In this document: positions 34,084 to 44,436 of the stretch, in pieces
Layout of the letters: each line of letters starts with the position of its first letter
How positions within the stretch are numbered: the stretch's first letter is position 1
Source of the DNA: Deltaproteobacteria bacterium
GTDB taxonomy: Bacteria; UBA10199; JACPAL01
Assembly (NCBI GenBank): GCA_016180855.1
Contig: JACPAL010000006.1
Coordinates: 1 to 55,343, forward strand
Reading direction: 5' to 3'
DNA: 55,343 bases
Notes under the pieces: model-generated
Databases searched by the model: none
What the model was told of the DNA's origin: nothing
What the model saw: the letters and a program-made list of their open reading frames with translations, nothing else
Made by a program: the position numbers and the translations under genes

Positions 34084-35437
34084 TCAGGGGGGTGAGGTTT
34101 ACGAGGTCGGCGGTACCGTGCGGGACCACCTCCTCCACCGCTCTCATAAAGATAATGATCTCCTGGTCACAAAGCTCTCCTACACACAAATCCTGGATAT
34201 TTTAAAACCACTGGGGGAGGTGTTTACTGTCGGCAAAAGTTTTGGGGTTATCAAGTTTCATCCGAAAGAATCCCCTGATCTCTGTTTTGACCTCGCCCTT
34301 CCCCGAAAAGAGGTCTCCACGGGAGTTGGTCACCGCGATTTTGAGGTCGACTTTAATCCCGACCTGCCCGTTGAATTTGATTTAGCACGACGCGATTTTA
34401 CAATTAACGCCATGGCGCTTCATTTGAAAAAACAAACCTTAATCGATCCGTTTGGAGGCGAGGAGGATTTGAAAGGGAAAATTCTGCGAGCCGTCTCGGA
34501 CCGGGCGTTTGAAGAGGACCCGTTGAGACTCCTTCGTGGTATCCAGTTTGCCGCCCGCTTCGAACTAATCGTCGAGGAAAAAACGCTCGCATCAATTAAA
34601 AAAAACGCCTCTCTCATCCAAACGGTCTCTGTGGAGAGGATCGCAGAGGAGATCCGTAAGCTGTTTCTGGCGAGACAACCTTCACGGGGTTTTGTCCTGA
34701 TGCAACAAACCGGGCTGCTGGGTCATGTTTTCCCTGAACTGGAGCAAAATGTTGGGGTCAAGCAGGGGAACAAGATTCGTAACGATGACGTCTTTATGCA
34801 CACAATGCGGGTGCTGGATGCCTCCCGAGAAGACAAGGCGATTCCGTCTGCAGGAGATCTGGAACTGATGCTATCCGCCCTCTATCACGACGTCGGGAAG
34901 GCACGAACGCGTCGTTTTGTTCCGGAAAAAAACCGGATCACCTTCTATGGCCATCAAACCCTTTCAAACAAAATGGCCCGTAAACGATTCCAGGTGCTGA
35001 AACTTTCAACGATAGGGGTGGATGTCGAACGGGTCGCCAACCTGATTGAGCATCATATGTTTCAAACCAAGTCGTTTTTTTCGGACCGCGCGATCCGGCG
35101 GTTTATCAACAAGGTGGGACCGGATCTTATCCTGAAACTGGTCGATCTGCGACTCGCAGATAACCGGGGCGGGAAGTACCCCGAAGGGATTCATGGGGTT
35201 CTCCGGCTCCGAAAAAAGATCGCCGAGGAGCTCGCCAACCAGCCTCCCCTTTCGCCCAAAGACCTTGCCGTAAGCGGTTTTGATATCATGAAGCTTGGGG
35301 TCCCTGAAGGGCCACTCGTCGGACAGATCTTGAAAGATCTCCTGGAAGTTGTCATTGACAATCCGGAAAGAAACAACCAAGAGGAGCTGATCCAACTTGC
35401 CAAAGAAATCATCCAAAAAGAACAGGGTAAAAAATAA
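34043..35437 (+). CDS. cca: CCA tRNA nucleotidyltransferase / poly(A) polymerase family
   Basis: 464 aa. Class II nucleotidyltransferase head with GGTVRDHLL, the metal-binding DND and RRDFTINAMAL; the RNA-binding segment LLRGIQFAARF; and an HD domain with ALYHDVGKART and IEHHMF. It adds or repairs the 3' CCA of tRNAs, which fits the two tRNA genes here that do not encode CCA. The start is a GTG at 34043 inside the previous gene. Poly(A) polymerase activity cannot be excluded from sequence. Confidence 0.88.
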   Translation: MNKPKYRFIQTLFDQGGEVYEVGGTVRDHLLHRSHKDNDLLVTKLSYTQILDILKPLGEVFTVGKSFGVIKFHPKESPDLCFDLALPRKEVSTGVGHRDFEVDFNPDLPVEFDLARRDFTINAMALHLKKQTLIDPFGGEEDLKGKILRAVSDRAFEEDPLRLLRGIQFAARFELIVEEKTLASIKKNASLIQTVSVERIAEEIRKLFLARQPSRGFVLMQQTGLLGHVFPELEQNVGVKQGNKIRNDDVFMHTMRVLDASREDKAIPSAGDLELMLSALYHDVGKARTRRFVPEKNRITFYGHQTLSNKMARKRFQVLKLSTIGVDVERVANLIEHHMFQTKSFFSDRAIRRFINKVGPDLILKLVDLRLADNRGGKYPEGIHGVLRLRKKIAEELANQPPLSPKDLAVSGFDIMKLGVPEGPLVGQILKDLLEVVIDNPERNNQEELIQLAKEIIQKEQGKK

Positions 35438-35558
35438 CAAGAAATCGCACCCGCCGTTTGGCGAGAAGGAGTTTGTCCGATCTGTCTGGAAGGCGATGAG
35501 AGAACAGGAAAAGAAGAATCCCTCCATCGCCCTCCTTCATAAAAAACTCTCGGGCGAA

Positions 35559-36191
35559 ATGAATAAAACCGAGCTGATCGGTCTCACGGGAGGAATGGCA
35601 TCGGGAAAATCACTGATTGCCTCCTTTTTCAAAAAGAGAAAAGTTCCGGTTGTTGATGCAGATCAGGTTGCACGTGAGGTGGTTCAACCCGAAACACCGG
35701 CCTGGCAGAAAATCGTCCAAACATTTGGACCGGGAATCCTAAAACCGGACAAAAACATTGACCGCCAGGGCCTGGGACAAATCGTCTTCTCCAACGAATC
35801 ACGGAGAAAAATATTGGAGGAGATCACCCATCCTGAAATTTTCAAGGGAATACGAGCCAAGGTCGATCAGTTCAGAAAAAAAGGGTTCCCGATCATTGTC
35901 ATTGATGCCGCTCTCCTTTTTGAATCAGGGCTTGACTGTGGCATGAAGAGCACCATCCTTGTGGTGACAAAACCGTCTGTTCAGCTGAAACGTTTGATGA
36001 AACGAGACAAACTTTCGGAGGCGGATGCCTGGAACCGTATTCTCTCCCAAACAGGTGAGGGTCAAAAAAGAGAGAGGGCCACCTACGTGATCGACAATAG
36101 CGAAACTCGACTGGCGACAGAGAAGCAGTTCCTTAAAATCTGGAGGGACGTCGGTCCCGACCACCCGAGGCGCGCCGGTCACGGTCTCTGA
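35559..36191 (+). CDS. coaE: dephospho-CoA kinase
   Basis: 210 aa from the ATG at 35559 (MNKTELIGLTGGMASGKS), the usual length and N-terminus. P-loop GGMASGKS, VDADQVAREV substrate segment, THPEIF, and the LLFESGLD motif. Phosphorylates the 3'-OH of dephospho-CoA, the last step of CoA synthesis. The same frame is open back to 35397 with a Lys-rich stretch of 54 codons, so a longer N-terminus is possible. The 3' end overlaps the convergent pnp gene by 59 bp. Confidence 0.92.
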   Translation: MNKTELIGLTGGMASGKSLIASFFKKRKVPVVDADQVAREVVQPETPAWQKIVQTFGPGILKPDKNIDRQGLGQIVFSNESRRKILEEITHPEIFKGIRAKVDQFRKKGFPIIVIDAALLFESGLDCGMKSTILVVTKPSVQLKRLMKRDKLSEADAWNRILSQTGEGQKRERATYVIDNSETRLATEKQFLKIWRDVGPDHPRRAGHGL

Positions 36192-38355
36192 ACCCACCAC
36201 GATCACGATCGCGCGGTCCACGATCACGACGCTGTCCTTCCCCTTCAGGAGGCGGTGTCCAGCCTTCTGGGGCAGGCATCGTGTCCCGTCGGCTCAAGGC
36301 AACCTTTCCGCTCGGTTCAATCCGGATGACTTTGACCTGCACCTCATCTCCCTCCTTGAGGACATCCTCCACACGGTTCACACGCTGATAGTCGATCTGC
36401 GAGATATGCAGAAGGCCGTCCGTATTGGGAAGGATCGTGACAAACGCCCCAAAGTCAGTGATCTTGGCCACCTTCCCCGTGTAAATCTTGCCTAATTCGG
36501 GAACCGCCGTAGAGGCCTCCACCTTTTCAACCGCCTTCCTCATCGCCTCTTCATTAATGGCAAAGATTTTTACGGAGCCGTCATCCTCGACGTCGACCTT
36601 GGCCCCGGTCTCTTCAATAATCCCACGAATGTTCTTTCCGCCCGTTCCGATGAGCGCCCCAATCATATCCTTGGGGATCTTGATCATCGTCATACGCGGG
36701 GCATAGGGCGATAACTCGGGCTTTGGCAGGGCAATCGCCTGTATCATCTTGCCCAAAATATGGAGGCGACCCCGGCGGGCCTGATCAAGTGCCTGACTTA
36801 AAATCTCCTCTGAAATACCGGCGATCTTGATATCCATCTGAAGGGCAGTCACTCCCTTGCTCGTACCGGCCACCTTAAAATCCATGTCGCCCAGATGGTC
36901 CTCATCACCCAAAATGTCGGAGAGGATCGCCACACGATTTCCTTCCTTCACAAGCCCCATCGCAATACCAGCCACCGGGTCCTGGATCCGTACACCGGCA
37001 TCCATGAGCGACAACGTAGCACCACAAACAGTGGCCATGGAGGAAGAGCCGTTGGACTCCAAAATCTCGGAGACAATCCGGACCGTGTAAGGAAACGATT
37101 CTTCGGATGGAATCATCCGCTTCAACGATCTTTCCGCCAGATTTCCGTGGCCGATCTCCCTTCGCCCGGGGGAACCAAGTCTTTTGACCTCACCAACCGA
37201 GAAGGGTGGAAAATTATAATGAAGCATAAACCGCTTCGTCTTCTCTTCAAGGAGGGCATCAATAATCTGCTCATCCTCACCTGTACCAAGCGTCGTGGTA
37301 ACAAGCGCCTGGGTCTCTCCGCGTGTAAAAAGGGCTGACCCATGGGCCCGCGGGAGAATGCCAACCTCACAGCTGATCGAACGAACATCTTCATAGCCGC
37401 GTCCATCGACACGATGACGCTCCTCCAGAACCATTTTTCTCATCGCATTATAATGGAGCTCTTCAAAACCGGACTCGACCAACGCCTTCTTGGATGCCTC
37501 GTCTTCCGCGGCAACAAAAGCGGCCAGGACCGACTCCTTCACTTGACCAACTGAATGGGACCTTTTCTGCTTTTCAGGAATCCGGAGTGCCTGTTCCAGA
37601 TCACGCCCGAATTTCTGGCAAATCTCCTCCGCCATCCGGGAACTATCGGAAGGGGTATTAGACAAAACAATTTTTGGTTTTCCACACGCCTTCTGAAACT
37701 CCTCCTGAACGTCAAGCAGGGGGAGGATCGCCCGATGGGCGAACTGGATCGCTGCCAAAATATCTTTTTCCGGGACTTCGTTCGCTTCTCCCTCAACCAT
37801 CACAACAGCATCCCGCGTCGCGGCCACAATCAATTCAATGTCGCTGATGTCCGTCTCAGAGAGACTCGGATTACACTTAAGCTCCCCATTAACACGAGCA
37901 ACCCGAACACCGCCGATCGGCCCCATGAAGGGGGCATCGGAGAGCATCAGCGCCGCTGAGGCACCAATCATCGCCAAGGTATCCGGCTCAGTCTCCGGAC
38001 CGGCCGATAAAACGGTTGCAATCACCTGAATCTCATAATGGAAATTTTCCGGGAAAAGAGGCCGAATGGGACGATCAATAAAGCGGCTTGTCAGAACCTC
38101 ATGCTCGCTGGGACGGCCTTCACGCTTGAAGAAACCGCCAGGAATCTTGCCGGCCGCGAATGTCTTCTCAATGTAATCGCAGCTTAAAGGGAGAAAATCG
38201 ACGCCCTCCCTCGGTTTTTTCGACATAACAGCCGTCACAAGAACGATGGTGTCATCGCAACGAACCGTAACAGCCCCGCCCGCCTGACGGGCGAGTTTTC
38301 CGGTTTCAATAATAATCCGTTTTCCTCCTAGATTGACTTCACGACATAGTGTCAT
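36133..38355 (-). CDS. pnp: polyribonucleotide nucleotidyltransferase (PNPase)
   Basis: 740 aa: two RNase PH domains (N-half with FLPLSCDYIEKTFAAGKIPG and the FIDRPIRPLFP block; C-half with GRREIGHGNLAERSL), a KH domain (IGALIGTGGKNIRGI) and an S1 domain (GKIYTGKVAKITDFGAFV). The last about 45 residues are an Arg/Asp/Gly-rich repeat tail, longer than usual, which may contact RNA or other degradosome parts. Phosphorolytic 3'-5' mRNA decay. Follows rpsO as in many bacteria; 165-bp gap with a TATAAT on the minus strand at 38397-38402 but no good -35. Confidence 0.97.
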   Translation of the reverse strand: MTLCREVNLGGKRIIIETGKLARQAGGAVTVRCDDTIVLVTAVMSKKPREGVDFLPLSCDYIEKTFAAGKIPGGFFKREGRPSEHEVLTSRFIDRPIRPLFPENFHYEIQVIATVLSAGPETEPDTLAMIGASAALMLSDAPFMGPIGGVRVARVNGELKCNPSLSETDISDIELIVAATRDAVVMVEGEANEVPEKDILAAIQFAHRAILPLLDVQEEFQKACGKPKIVLSNTPSDSSRMAEEICQKFGRDLEQALRIPEKQKRSHSVGQVKESVLAAFVAAEDEASKKALVESGFEELHYNAMRKMVLEERHRVDGRGYEDVRSISCEVGILPRAHGSALFTRGETQALVTTTLGTGEDEQIIDALLEEKTKRFMLHYNFPPFSVGEVKRLGSPGRREIGHGNLAERSLKRMIPSEESFPYTVRIVSEILESNGSSSMATVCGATLSLMDAGVRIQDPVAGIAMGLVKEGNRVAILSDILGDEDHLGDMDFKVAGTSKGVTALQMDIKIAGISEEILSQALDQARRGRLHILGKMIQAIALPKPELSPYAPRMTMIKIPKDMIGALIGTGGKNIRGIIEETGAKVDVEDDGSVKIFAINEEAMRKAVEKVEASTAVPELGKIYTGKVAKITDFGAFVTILPNTDGLLHISQIDYQRVNRVEDVLKEGDEVQVKVIRIEPSGKVALSRRDTMPAPEGWTPPPEGEGQRRDRGPRDRDRGGFRDRDRRASGGRDRRPSRF

Positions 38356-38520
38356 ATTTTCTTCCTTTCTTGCTTTGTCAGTAAACCTGTTCTTGAATTA
38401 TAAAGGCTCTTTTGACTATTTTATGGGGGAGACAAAAGAAAAGCTGATAACTTAGAAACAGATCCCTTCTACACTCAAGGAATCATTGATAAATTATCAG
38501 TCTCTGTACCTGCTCCTCCC

Positions 38521-38781
38521 TCAAGCCCTCAAGCCTAGTTCCTTTGTAACTTTTTTGTACCTCTCAACATTCCTGTCTCGGAGATAGCTGAGCAGCCTCT
38601 TTCGTCGGCCGACCAGGACCAACAGACCCCGTCGCGACTGATGATCCTTCTGATGCCCCTTAAAGTGTTCCGATAGATGGTTGATCCTTTCACTCAAAAG
38701 GGCAATCTGGACCTCAGGCGAACCCGTGTCGGTGTCGTGCGTCTTGAACTTTAGTATAACACCCTGTTTTTCAACGATCAT
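38521..38781 (-). CDS. rpsO: 30S ribosomal protein S15
   Basis: 86 aa, close to the usual 89. The core matches S15 well: [20 protein letters not shown], then [20 protein letters not shown] and the end DVERYKKV-like [12 protein letters not shown]. Binds 16S rRNA near helices 20-22. ATG at 38781 gives the family start; a frame extension to 38829 has no ribosome site. Sits between the M11 protease gene and pnp. Confidence 0.95.
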   Translation of the reverse strand: MIVEKQGVILKFKTHDTDTGSPEVQIALLSERINHLSEHFKGHQKDHQSRRGLLVLVGRRKRLLSYLRDRNVERYKKVTKELGLRA

Positions 38782-38840
38782 AATTGCCGCTACGCTATCA
38801 CGCCCCGCCTGAGCTTGTAAAGAGGCCATTTCATTATCTG

Positions 38841-40724
38841 TTAATCCGCTTCAATATGAACTAAGGCCTGATGATCGGATAAAACTTCAAATCTGACCGT
38901 ATAACCTAAACCGGTAGTACAAGTTGCATTAGGGACCAAGGGGGCATCCGCAAAGTCTTGATTTCCACTTTGTGAATCGGGTGTGCAATCCAAAAGCCAA
39001 CTACAAGGCATTCCAGCAGAAGTGCATTCGGGATACACACAATGAAGAATCAAGGCTCCATCCGAACCAATGTTGCTAACAATATCACTGTTGTATCCCA
39101 GATTAACAATGCGGGTGGCATCATAACCGACAGGCCTTCTGTATTCGATGTAGAGATCTTGGCAGATTTGATTTGTGTCAATATTGTCATTGCCGTGATC
39201 ATCTAGAAAACTATCCCCCTCATTCGGATCAAAATTCCCCTCGGTATAACTTTGATTGACGTCTAGTTTCAGGCATTGAGGTTGATCTGTGACGACCTCA
39301 AGGGCAGTGAGGGTATAGTCATTCTCCCCTTCCGTGAAATTGACAGGGGTTAACCAACCCCTTCTTTCTTTTTCGGCACACTGGTAATGCCCACCCCTGG
39401 CCCCCATAGAAACAAAGTAATTGCCATACGTGGTACGTTGATAACAACCAGAACCAAAAGTATGACTACCACATTCCATGCTACTGGCGTGTTTAAAGCG
39501 CTGCGCATGACCTCCCTCGTGTAACAGGAGTCTTTCATTAAAAGCAGAATGGCCATGGGTTATGATAGATCGTTCCAGGGTCCCATCATCAGTTTCCAAA
39601 GTTAGGACGTCCCGGTAACCTTGCCATTCTTGATAAGAGGGATAGATCACGATCCATTCATAATCATTGTAATTCACCTGGGGATCGAACAGCTCAATAG
39701 CCGCCGATGTAACATCAGCACGCGTTTCTGGTCGAGAAATCTCGGCCGTGGCCTCAAAAACCTCAAACTCTGGAAGAAATCTGCCATAAGAAAATTCCCG
39801 GAAGAGATCTCTTGTGTTTTCCAGAACCGCATCAATTGTCGTTCGACTACTGATATCTGGATCCGAGGATTCATCCGTCCAGTGGGTGAATAAGACAGCC
39901 ACACGCACATCGGAGGCACGAGGTGGGGCCATCACCTCGTCTCTCCCCGGCGGAGAGAAGGAAGCCCCCAAAACACCCCACGACCTTATTAAGGTGCGTA
40001 TGTTAAAGACAATTTCCTGAAATGTGTTTCTCATTTTTGGATCAGATGTTTTGGTTTTAGAAAGAGCGAGGAGAAGCTCCTTAAAATCAGTTTTGTTCAC
40101 TTTTAAAAACTGCTGAATACCGAAAATGCCTTGATCGAACATTTTTTGGCGCGTCAGTTTTGCAAATGCCTCTTGTCTGGCTAAAATTTTATTATGGCAG
40201 CGATCAAGCTTTGCGATGGTTTGTGAAGGAGGCAGATTCTCGGAGCGGACGTGAGAGAGAGCGTCCTTAGCCTTGGCGAGACTCTTCGATAGGGATTCAA
40301 ATTCCTGAACGAGCTTGAGTTTGGATCGGTAATACACCAAGGTATTACTACAATCCTCTAACTCATCTTGTTCCACCAAAAGATCGTTCAATTGTTCAGC
40401 ATTGGCTTTTCCAATTTTTACTTTAAAGCCCAGACACTTTTGCCGAGCGCCCTGAAACTCTTGTTGGGCCTTGGAATCCCCCATATTGGCCATTTCAGAT
40501 TGGAGCCTGTCAAAACTTTGGAGATAATGGTTAATTCTTATCAAAACCTCTTCTTTAATTTTTCCGATGTCTACTCTTGGGGACTGGTCGGAAGATCGAA
40601 CATATAATGGAATTTTTGAAGAAGCCTTGGTTTTTAGTCTCTTTTGGCCACCGGCCTCGGCATAAAAATTGAAGCTGAGTAGAAAAAAAACCAAGAGCAC
40701 TAAACAATGAAGTCGTTTAGACAC
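38841..40724 (-). CDS. secreted gametolysin-like (M11-type) metalloprotease
   Basis: 627 aa. The GTG at 40724 (with AAGG 8 nt upstream) yields a signal peptide, [19 protein letters not shown] then AEA; the frame continues to a TTG at 40766. Residues about 30-250 are helical and probably a propeptide. Around residue 400 lies [15 protein letters not shown], the metzincin-type HExxHx5H zinc site, followed by YGNYFVSMG (Met-turn) and ERRGWL, the spacing seen in peptidase M11 of green algae and bacteria. The C-terminal 150 residues are Cys-rich and beta-like. Its place among translation genes is unusual. Confidence 0.75.
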   Translation of the reverse strand: MSKRLHCLVLLVFFLLSFNFYAEAGGQKRLKTKASSKIPLYVRSSDQSPRVDIGKIKEEVLIRINHYLQSFDRLQSEMANMGDSKAQQEFQGARQKCLGFKVKIGKANAEQLNDLLVEQDELEDCSNTLVYYRSKLKLVQEFESLSKSLAKAKDALSHVRSENLPPSQTIAKLDRCHNKILARQEAFAKLTRQKMFDQGIFGIQQFLKVNKTDFKELLLALSKTKTSDPKMRNTFQEIVFNIRTLIRSWGVLGASFSPPGRDEVMAPPRASDVRVAVLFTHWTDESSDPDISSRTTIDAVLENTRDLFREFSYGRFLPEFEVFEATAEISRPETRADVTSAAIELFDPQVNYNDYEWIVIYPSYQEWQGYRDVLTLETDDGTLERSIITHGHSAFNERLLLHEGGHAQRFKHASSMECGSHTFGSGCYQRTTYGNYFVSMGARGGHYQCAEKERRGWLTPVNFTEGENDYTLTALEVVTDQPQCLKLDVNQSYTEGNFDPNEGDSFLDDHGNDNIDTNQICQDLYIEYRRPVGYDATRIVNLGYNSDIVSNIGSDGALILHCVYPECTSAGMPCSWLLDCTPDSQSGNQDFADAPLVPNATCTTGLGYTVRFEVLSDHQALVHIEAD

Positions 40725-40774
40725 AAAGACTGCCTTAGTGTAACAGAAAATTGGCGTGTCTTTCAAGGCGTCGT

Positions 40775-41791
40775 TTAGGACGCCAAAACCTCTTCGACGG
40801 CAGAATAGATCTTCCTCTGTACCTCTTCGAAGGAACCTTCCAGTTTACAACCGGCTGCCCTTGCATGCCCCCCTCCGCCAAACCGGGCCGCGAGACGAGC
40901 CACATCATAACGCTCTTTGGATCGAAAACTGACCTTCCAGCCCCCCCCCTCTTTCTCACGAAAGAAGATCGCCACTTTAACAGTATCCACAGAGCGGGCA
41001 TAATTGATGAATTCGTCGGAGAGATCGACCGTGGCACCGGTTTCTTCAAGCATCTTCAGCATCAACGTGAGAGAGGCATAGCGGCCATCTGCTGAAATAG
41101 CCAGCGTCGGAAGGACCTGACCCAAGAGCTTGAGCCTTGTCACAGGATAACTTTCATAAACCGCCGTCGCAACGGAGGAGGGTAAAACTCCTTGTGCAAC
41201 AAGCCGTGCGGCCAATTGCAGGACAGAAGCATCCGTATTGGAGTAGCGAAAGTTACCGGTGTCGGTCACGAGTGTCGTGTAAACAGCCAAGGCAATCTCA
41301 CGGTTCAATGAAACCTTTAGTTTTTGCAACACCTGAAGGACCACCGTTCCCGAGGAAGCGGCTTTGGGTTGAATCAGATTCAGATCACCAGCCCGCTGAC
41401 TTTTGCGGTGATGGTCTATTACGATAACCTGGCCCCGATGGGGATGTTTGACAAAAGCCTCCCCGACCCGATCCGGTTCGGCACAATCAACGATAAAACT
41501 CGCATCATAATATTCTGAAGGATCCAACTTCTGACTGACCGATCCTGCCCGGGGCAAAAAACGGAGATTTCCAGGGACCGGATCTTCATTATAGACCTTC
41601 ACCCTCTTTCCAAGTTTCTTCAAGCCGATCGCAAGCGCAATGGCCGAACCAAGGGCATCCCCGTCCGGATTAGCATGGGTTGTCACCAGAAAAGAGCGCC
41701 CCCGACGAATGGTCTCCAGAATTTTCGACAATTCCCTAGAGTTTGGAGAAGAGCTCTTCAACCCTCTGGATTTCTTGATTTGTTTCATCAA
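40775..41791 (-). CDS. nrnA: DHH-family oligoribonuclease/PAP phosphatase NrnA
   Basis: 338 aa. DHH domain with THANPDGDALGSAIAL, the VIDHHRKS motif (Asp-His-His) and a distal DTGNFRYSNTD; then the DHHA1 domain ending RFGGGGHARAAGCKL. Degrades nanoRNAs and 3'-phosphoadenosine-5'-phosphate. The annotated ATG lies 56 bp inside rbfA; a TTG start downstream would remove the overlap, so the N-terminus is uncertain by about 25 residues. Confidence 0.9.
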   Translation of the reverse strand: MMKQIKKSRGLKSSSPNSRELSKILETIRRGRSFLVTTHANPDGDALGSAIALAIGLKKLGKRVKVYNEDPVPGNLRFLPRAGSVSQKLDPSEYYDASFIVDCAEPDRVGEAFVKHPHRGQVIVIDHHRKSQRAGDLNLIQPKAASSGTVVLQVLQKLKVSLNREIALAVYTTLVTDTGNFRYSNTDASVLQLAARLVAQGVLPSSVATAVYESYPVTRLKLLGQVLPTLAISADGRYASLTLMLKMLEETGATVDLSDEFINYARSVDTVKVAIFFREKEGGGWKVSFRSKERYDVARLAARFGGGGHARAAGCKLEGSFEEVQRKIYSAVEEVLAS

Positions 41792-42071
41792 AATAAAACT
41801 CCACCTGCGGCATGATTCGAAGTTTGAGCTGAGAGGCGAGACGCCGCCTTACAAACCCTTTCGCCTTTTCAAAAGCCTCCTGAAGAGCCTCCTTCAACTC
41901 CGATGTCGCCCCCTTCTCGTAATAAATACGTGCCAGACTCAGGTCCTTTGTCAGATGCACCTTGGTCACAATGATATGCTGGAAACGCGGATCCCTCATC
42001 TCATAAAGGAGGATCTCCGTCACGATTTGCCTGACCTCTTCCTTCAATCGTTCAATGCGATGAGACGACAT
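41736..42071 (-). CDS. rbfA: 30S ribosome-binding factor RbfA
   Basis: 111 aa, standard size. RIERLKEEVRQIVTEILLYE, then DPRF, VTKVHLTKDLSLARIYYE and a C-terminal PQVEFYFDE match RbfA. KH-like fold, cold-shock factor for 16S maturation. 32 bp after infB, in the usual order. Confidence 0.94.
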   Translation of the reverse strand: MSSHRIERLKEEVRQIVTEILLYEMRDPRFQHIIVTKVHLTKDLSLARIYYEKGATSELKEALQEAFEKAKGFVRRRLASQLKLRIMPQVEFYFDETNQEIQRVEELFSKL

Positions 42072-42103
42072 GGCACACCTTAAATGGTAGTTTTTAGAGG
42101 GGC

Positions 42104-44305
42104 CTACAGCTTAGCGGCAATCTCCTGAACCTGATACGACTCAACAATATCCCCCACCTTGATATCGTTAAAATTCTCAATTCCGATGCCGCATTCCAGG
42201 CCCACCGTCACCTCGCGTGCATCATCCTTGAAACGCTTGAGCGATGAGAGACGTCCTTCATAAATCACCTTTCCGTCCCTCAAGACACGAACGGGGGCCG
42301 AGCGGATGACCTTTCCATCGACCACGGCCGAGCCGGCGATCACTCCAACCTTGCCAATCTTAAAGAGCTGCCTCACCTCAACTCGACCAAGATATTCCTC
42401 CTTGCGGATCGGTTTGAGCAGGCCCTCCATCGCCTTCCGAATATCGTCCAATGCCTCGTAGATGATGGAGTAGGTGCGAATCTCAACATGCTCCTTTTCA
42501 GCCACTTCGCGACCACGCGCATCCGGCCGGACGTTAAATCCCAGGAGGATCGCATGAGAAGTAACGCCCAACATAACATCGCTCTCCGTTAACGCCCCAA
42601 CACCCCAATGAACCACGGAGACCTTCACCTTTTCACCCGAAAGCTTTGCAAGCGAATCCCGAAGGGCCTCCGCGGAACCATGAACATCCGCCTTCACAAT
42701 CACCTTCAGTTCGGGAATGGACGGTCCCTTTTGGGCCTCAGCAAAAAAAGTCTCCAGGTTAGGCCGAACAACTGCCTTTACTTTTCTTTCCCGTTCCAAC
42801 CGATGTTCAGCAACAAGCCGGGCGTCTTCCTCGGAAGAGACTGCATCAAAAGAATCCCCCGCCTGTGGAACTTGTGAAAGCCCCAAAATTTCTACCGGCA
42901 TCGAGGGAAGTGCCTCCCGCATCGGCTGACCGCGATGATCCGCCATCGCACGGACCCGGCCCCAAGCAACGCCTGCAACGACGGCATCACCGGCCCTCAG
43001 GGTCCCCTGCTGAACGAGCAAAGTCGCGACGGGGCCTCGCCCTTTATCCAATTTCGATTCAATAACAACCCCTTTCGCCTTCATTTCGGAATCGGCCTTG
43101 AGCTCCAAAACCTCAGACTGCAGGAGGATCATTTCCAAAAGCTCTTCGAGACCACGCTTCTCCTTGGCAGAAACCGGAATGAAGATGGTGTCCCCTCCCA
43201 ATTTTTCCGAGACAAGACCATGCTCCATCAATTGACGTTCCACCCTCGCCGGATCGGCTCCGGGCTTGTCAATCTTGTTGATCGCAACCAAAATCGGAAC
43301 CTTGGCCGCCTTGGCATGATGGATCGCCTCAACCGTCTGCGGCATCACACCATCATCGGCCGCTACAACGAGGATGACGAGATCGGTCGCCTTGGCTCCT
43401 CGCGCACGAATGGCCGTAAACGCCTCATGACCGGGGGTATCCAGAAAGGTAATCTTCCCCTTGGGAAGCTCAACCTCGTAGGCCCCGATATGCTGCGTGA
43501 TTCCCCCGGCCTCTCCCCCAGCAACGTTGGTTCGACGGATTGCATCGAGAAGACTCGTCTTCCCATGATCGACATGCCCCATAATCGTTACAACGGGGGC
43601 CCTTAATTTTAAATTTTTCACGGCCGTTTCCGTCAGGACAGCTGCCTCTTCAAAGGCAACATTCTCCACTTCGTATCCAAAGTCGTGTGCAACCAGAACA
43701 GCGGTGTCAAAATCAATCGTCTGATTCATCGAGGTAACCATCCCGAGTCCCATCAATTTTCTGACCACCTCAGCCCCCTTAACGCTCATCCGGTGGGCCA
43801 GTTCCCCTACGACAATCGTATTTTCGATCCGGATCACCTTTTTACTCGCCTTGGCGACCGTGATTTCCGTCTTTTTAAAATCCCGCTTGGCAACAAGTCT
43901 CCGTTTTTTGGATCCCTTGTCGGGCCGGTAGACCCTTTCCAGTTTTTCAGGCGCCTCTGTCAGTATGACGGCAGCCTTCTTAAGCCCTCCCACCCTTTCG
44001 ATCATTTCCATGTCCAGCTCATCACGAGTCTTCTTGCGTGTAGCCTTTCTGGCAGGTGTCGCAAAATCATCCGCCTCTTTCTCCACAGGCAAAACAGGTT
44101 TCTCCAGGCCGGCTGTCGATGTTTCACTTAAGACCTGTGGATCCGAAGAAACGGTTTCTACCGGCAGAGGTGTTTCTTCGGGGGCAAGAGACTCCGGGGC
44201 CAAAGCTTGAGGAGAAGGGATGGGGGCCGCTGGGGGCTGAACAGTCCTCCGACGGATAATCGTTGATTTGACCCTTTTTTCTTCAATGCTCGTTTTAACT
44301 TCCAT
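42104..44305 (-). CDS. infB: translation initiation factor IF-2
   Basis: 733 aa, short for IF-2 because the N-terminal linker (about 1-120, Pro/Ala/Glu-rich) is reduced. One IF2-N domain (about 165-215), then the GTPase with [10 protein letters not shown] (about 240), DTPGHEAF and NKIDKPGAD, and domains II-IV ending in [19 protein letters not shown]. Brings initiator tRNA to the 30S subunit. Preceded by a large stem structure after nusA. Confidence 0.96.
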   Translation of the reverse strand: MEVKTSIEEKRVKSTIIRRRTVQPPAAPIPSPQALAPESLAPEETPLPVETVSSDPQVLSETSTAGLEKPVLPVEKEADDFATPARKATRKKTRDELDMEMIERVGGLKKAAVILTEAPEKLERVYRPDKGSKKRRLVAKRDFKKTEITVAKASKKVIRIENTIVVGELAHRMSVKGAEVVRKLMGLGMVTSMNQTIDFDTAVLVAHDFGYEVENVAFEEAAVLTETAVKNLKLRAPVVTIMGHVDHGKTSLLDAIRRTNVAGGEAGGITQHIGAYEVELPKGKITFLDTPGHEAFTAIRARGAKATDLVILVVAADDGVMPQTVEAIHHAKAAKVPILVAINKIDKPGADPARVERQLMEHGLVSEKLGGDTIFIPVSAKEKRGLEELLEMILLQSEVLELKADSEMKAKGVVIESKLDKGRGPVATLLVQQGTLRAGDAVVAGVAWGRVRAMADHRGQPMREALPSMPVEILGLSQVPQAGDSFDAVSSEEDARLVAEHRLERERKVKAVVRPNLETFFAEAQKGPSIPELKVIVKADVHGSAEALRDSLAKLSGEKVKVSVVHWGVGALTESDVMLGVTSHAILLGFNVRPDARGREVAEKEHVEIRTYSIIYEALDDIRKAMEGLLKPIRKEEYLGRVEVRQLFKIGKVGVIAGSAVVDGKVIRSAPVRVLRDGKVIYEGRLSSLKRFKDDAREVTVGLECGIGIENFNDIKVGDIVESYQVQEIAAKL

Positions 44306-44385
44306 AGTTCCCTTAGTACTTCGACTCGTAATTACTATGACGTATGTACAAAGCCAAAAAAATCAACAAAATTACTCGCTCAGCA

Positions 44386-44436
44386 CTAGTCCTGAGTAAA
44401 TAAATTCGTCACCGAATTTATGAATCGAAGGACTAG
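44386..44436 (-). other. two-tier hairpin between nusA and infB
   Basis: Outer arms CTAGTCCT (44386-44393) and AGGACTAG (44429-44436), inner arms of 9 bp (44400-44408 and 44413-44421) with a 4-nt loop. The outer arm covers the nusA stop codon. No T-tract follows, so processing or regulation is more likely than termination. Confidence 0.55.

Noticed and set aside
36195-36290. Arg/Asp-rich end of pnp as a frameshift artefact
   Set aside because: The frame is continuous after the S1 domain and the tail has a regular RDRD-type repeat, as seen in other PNPases with basic tails.
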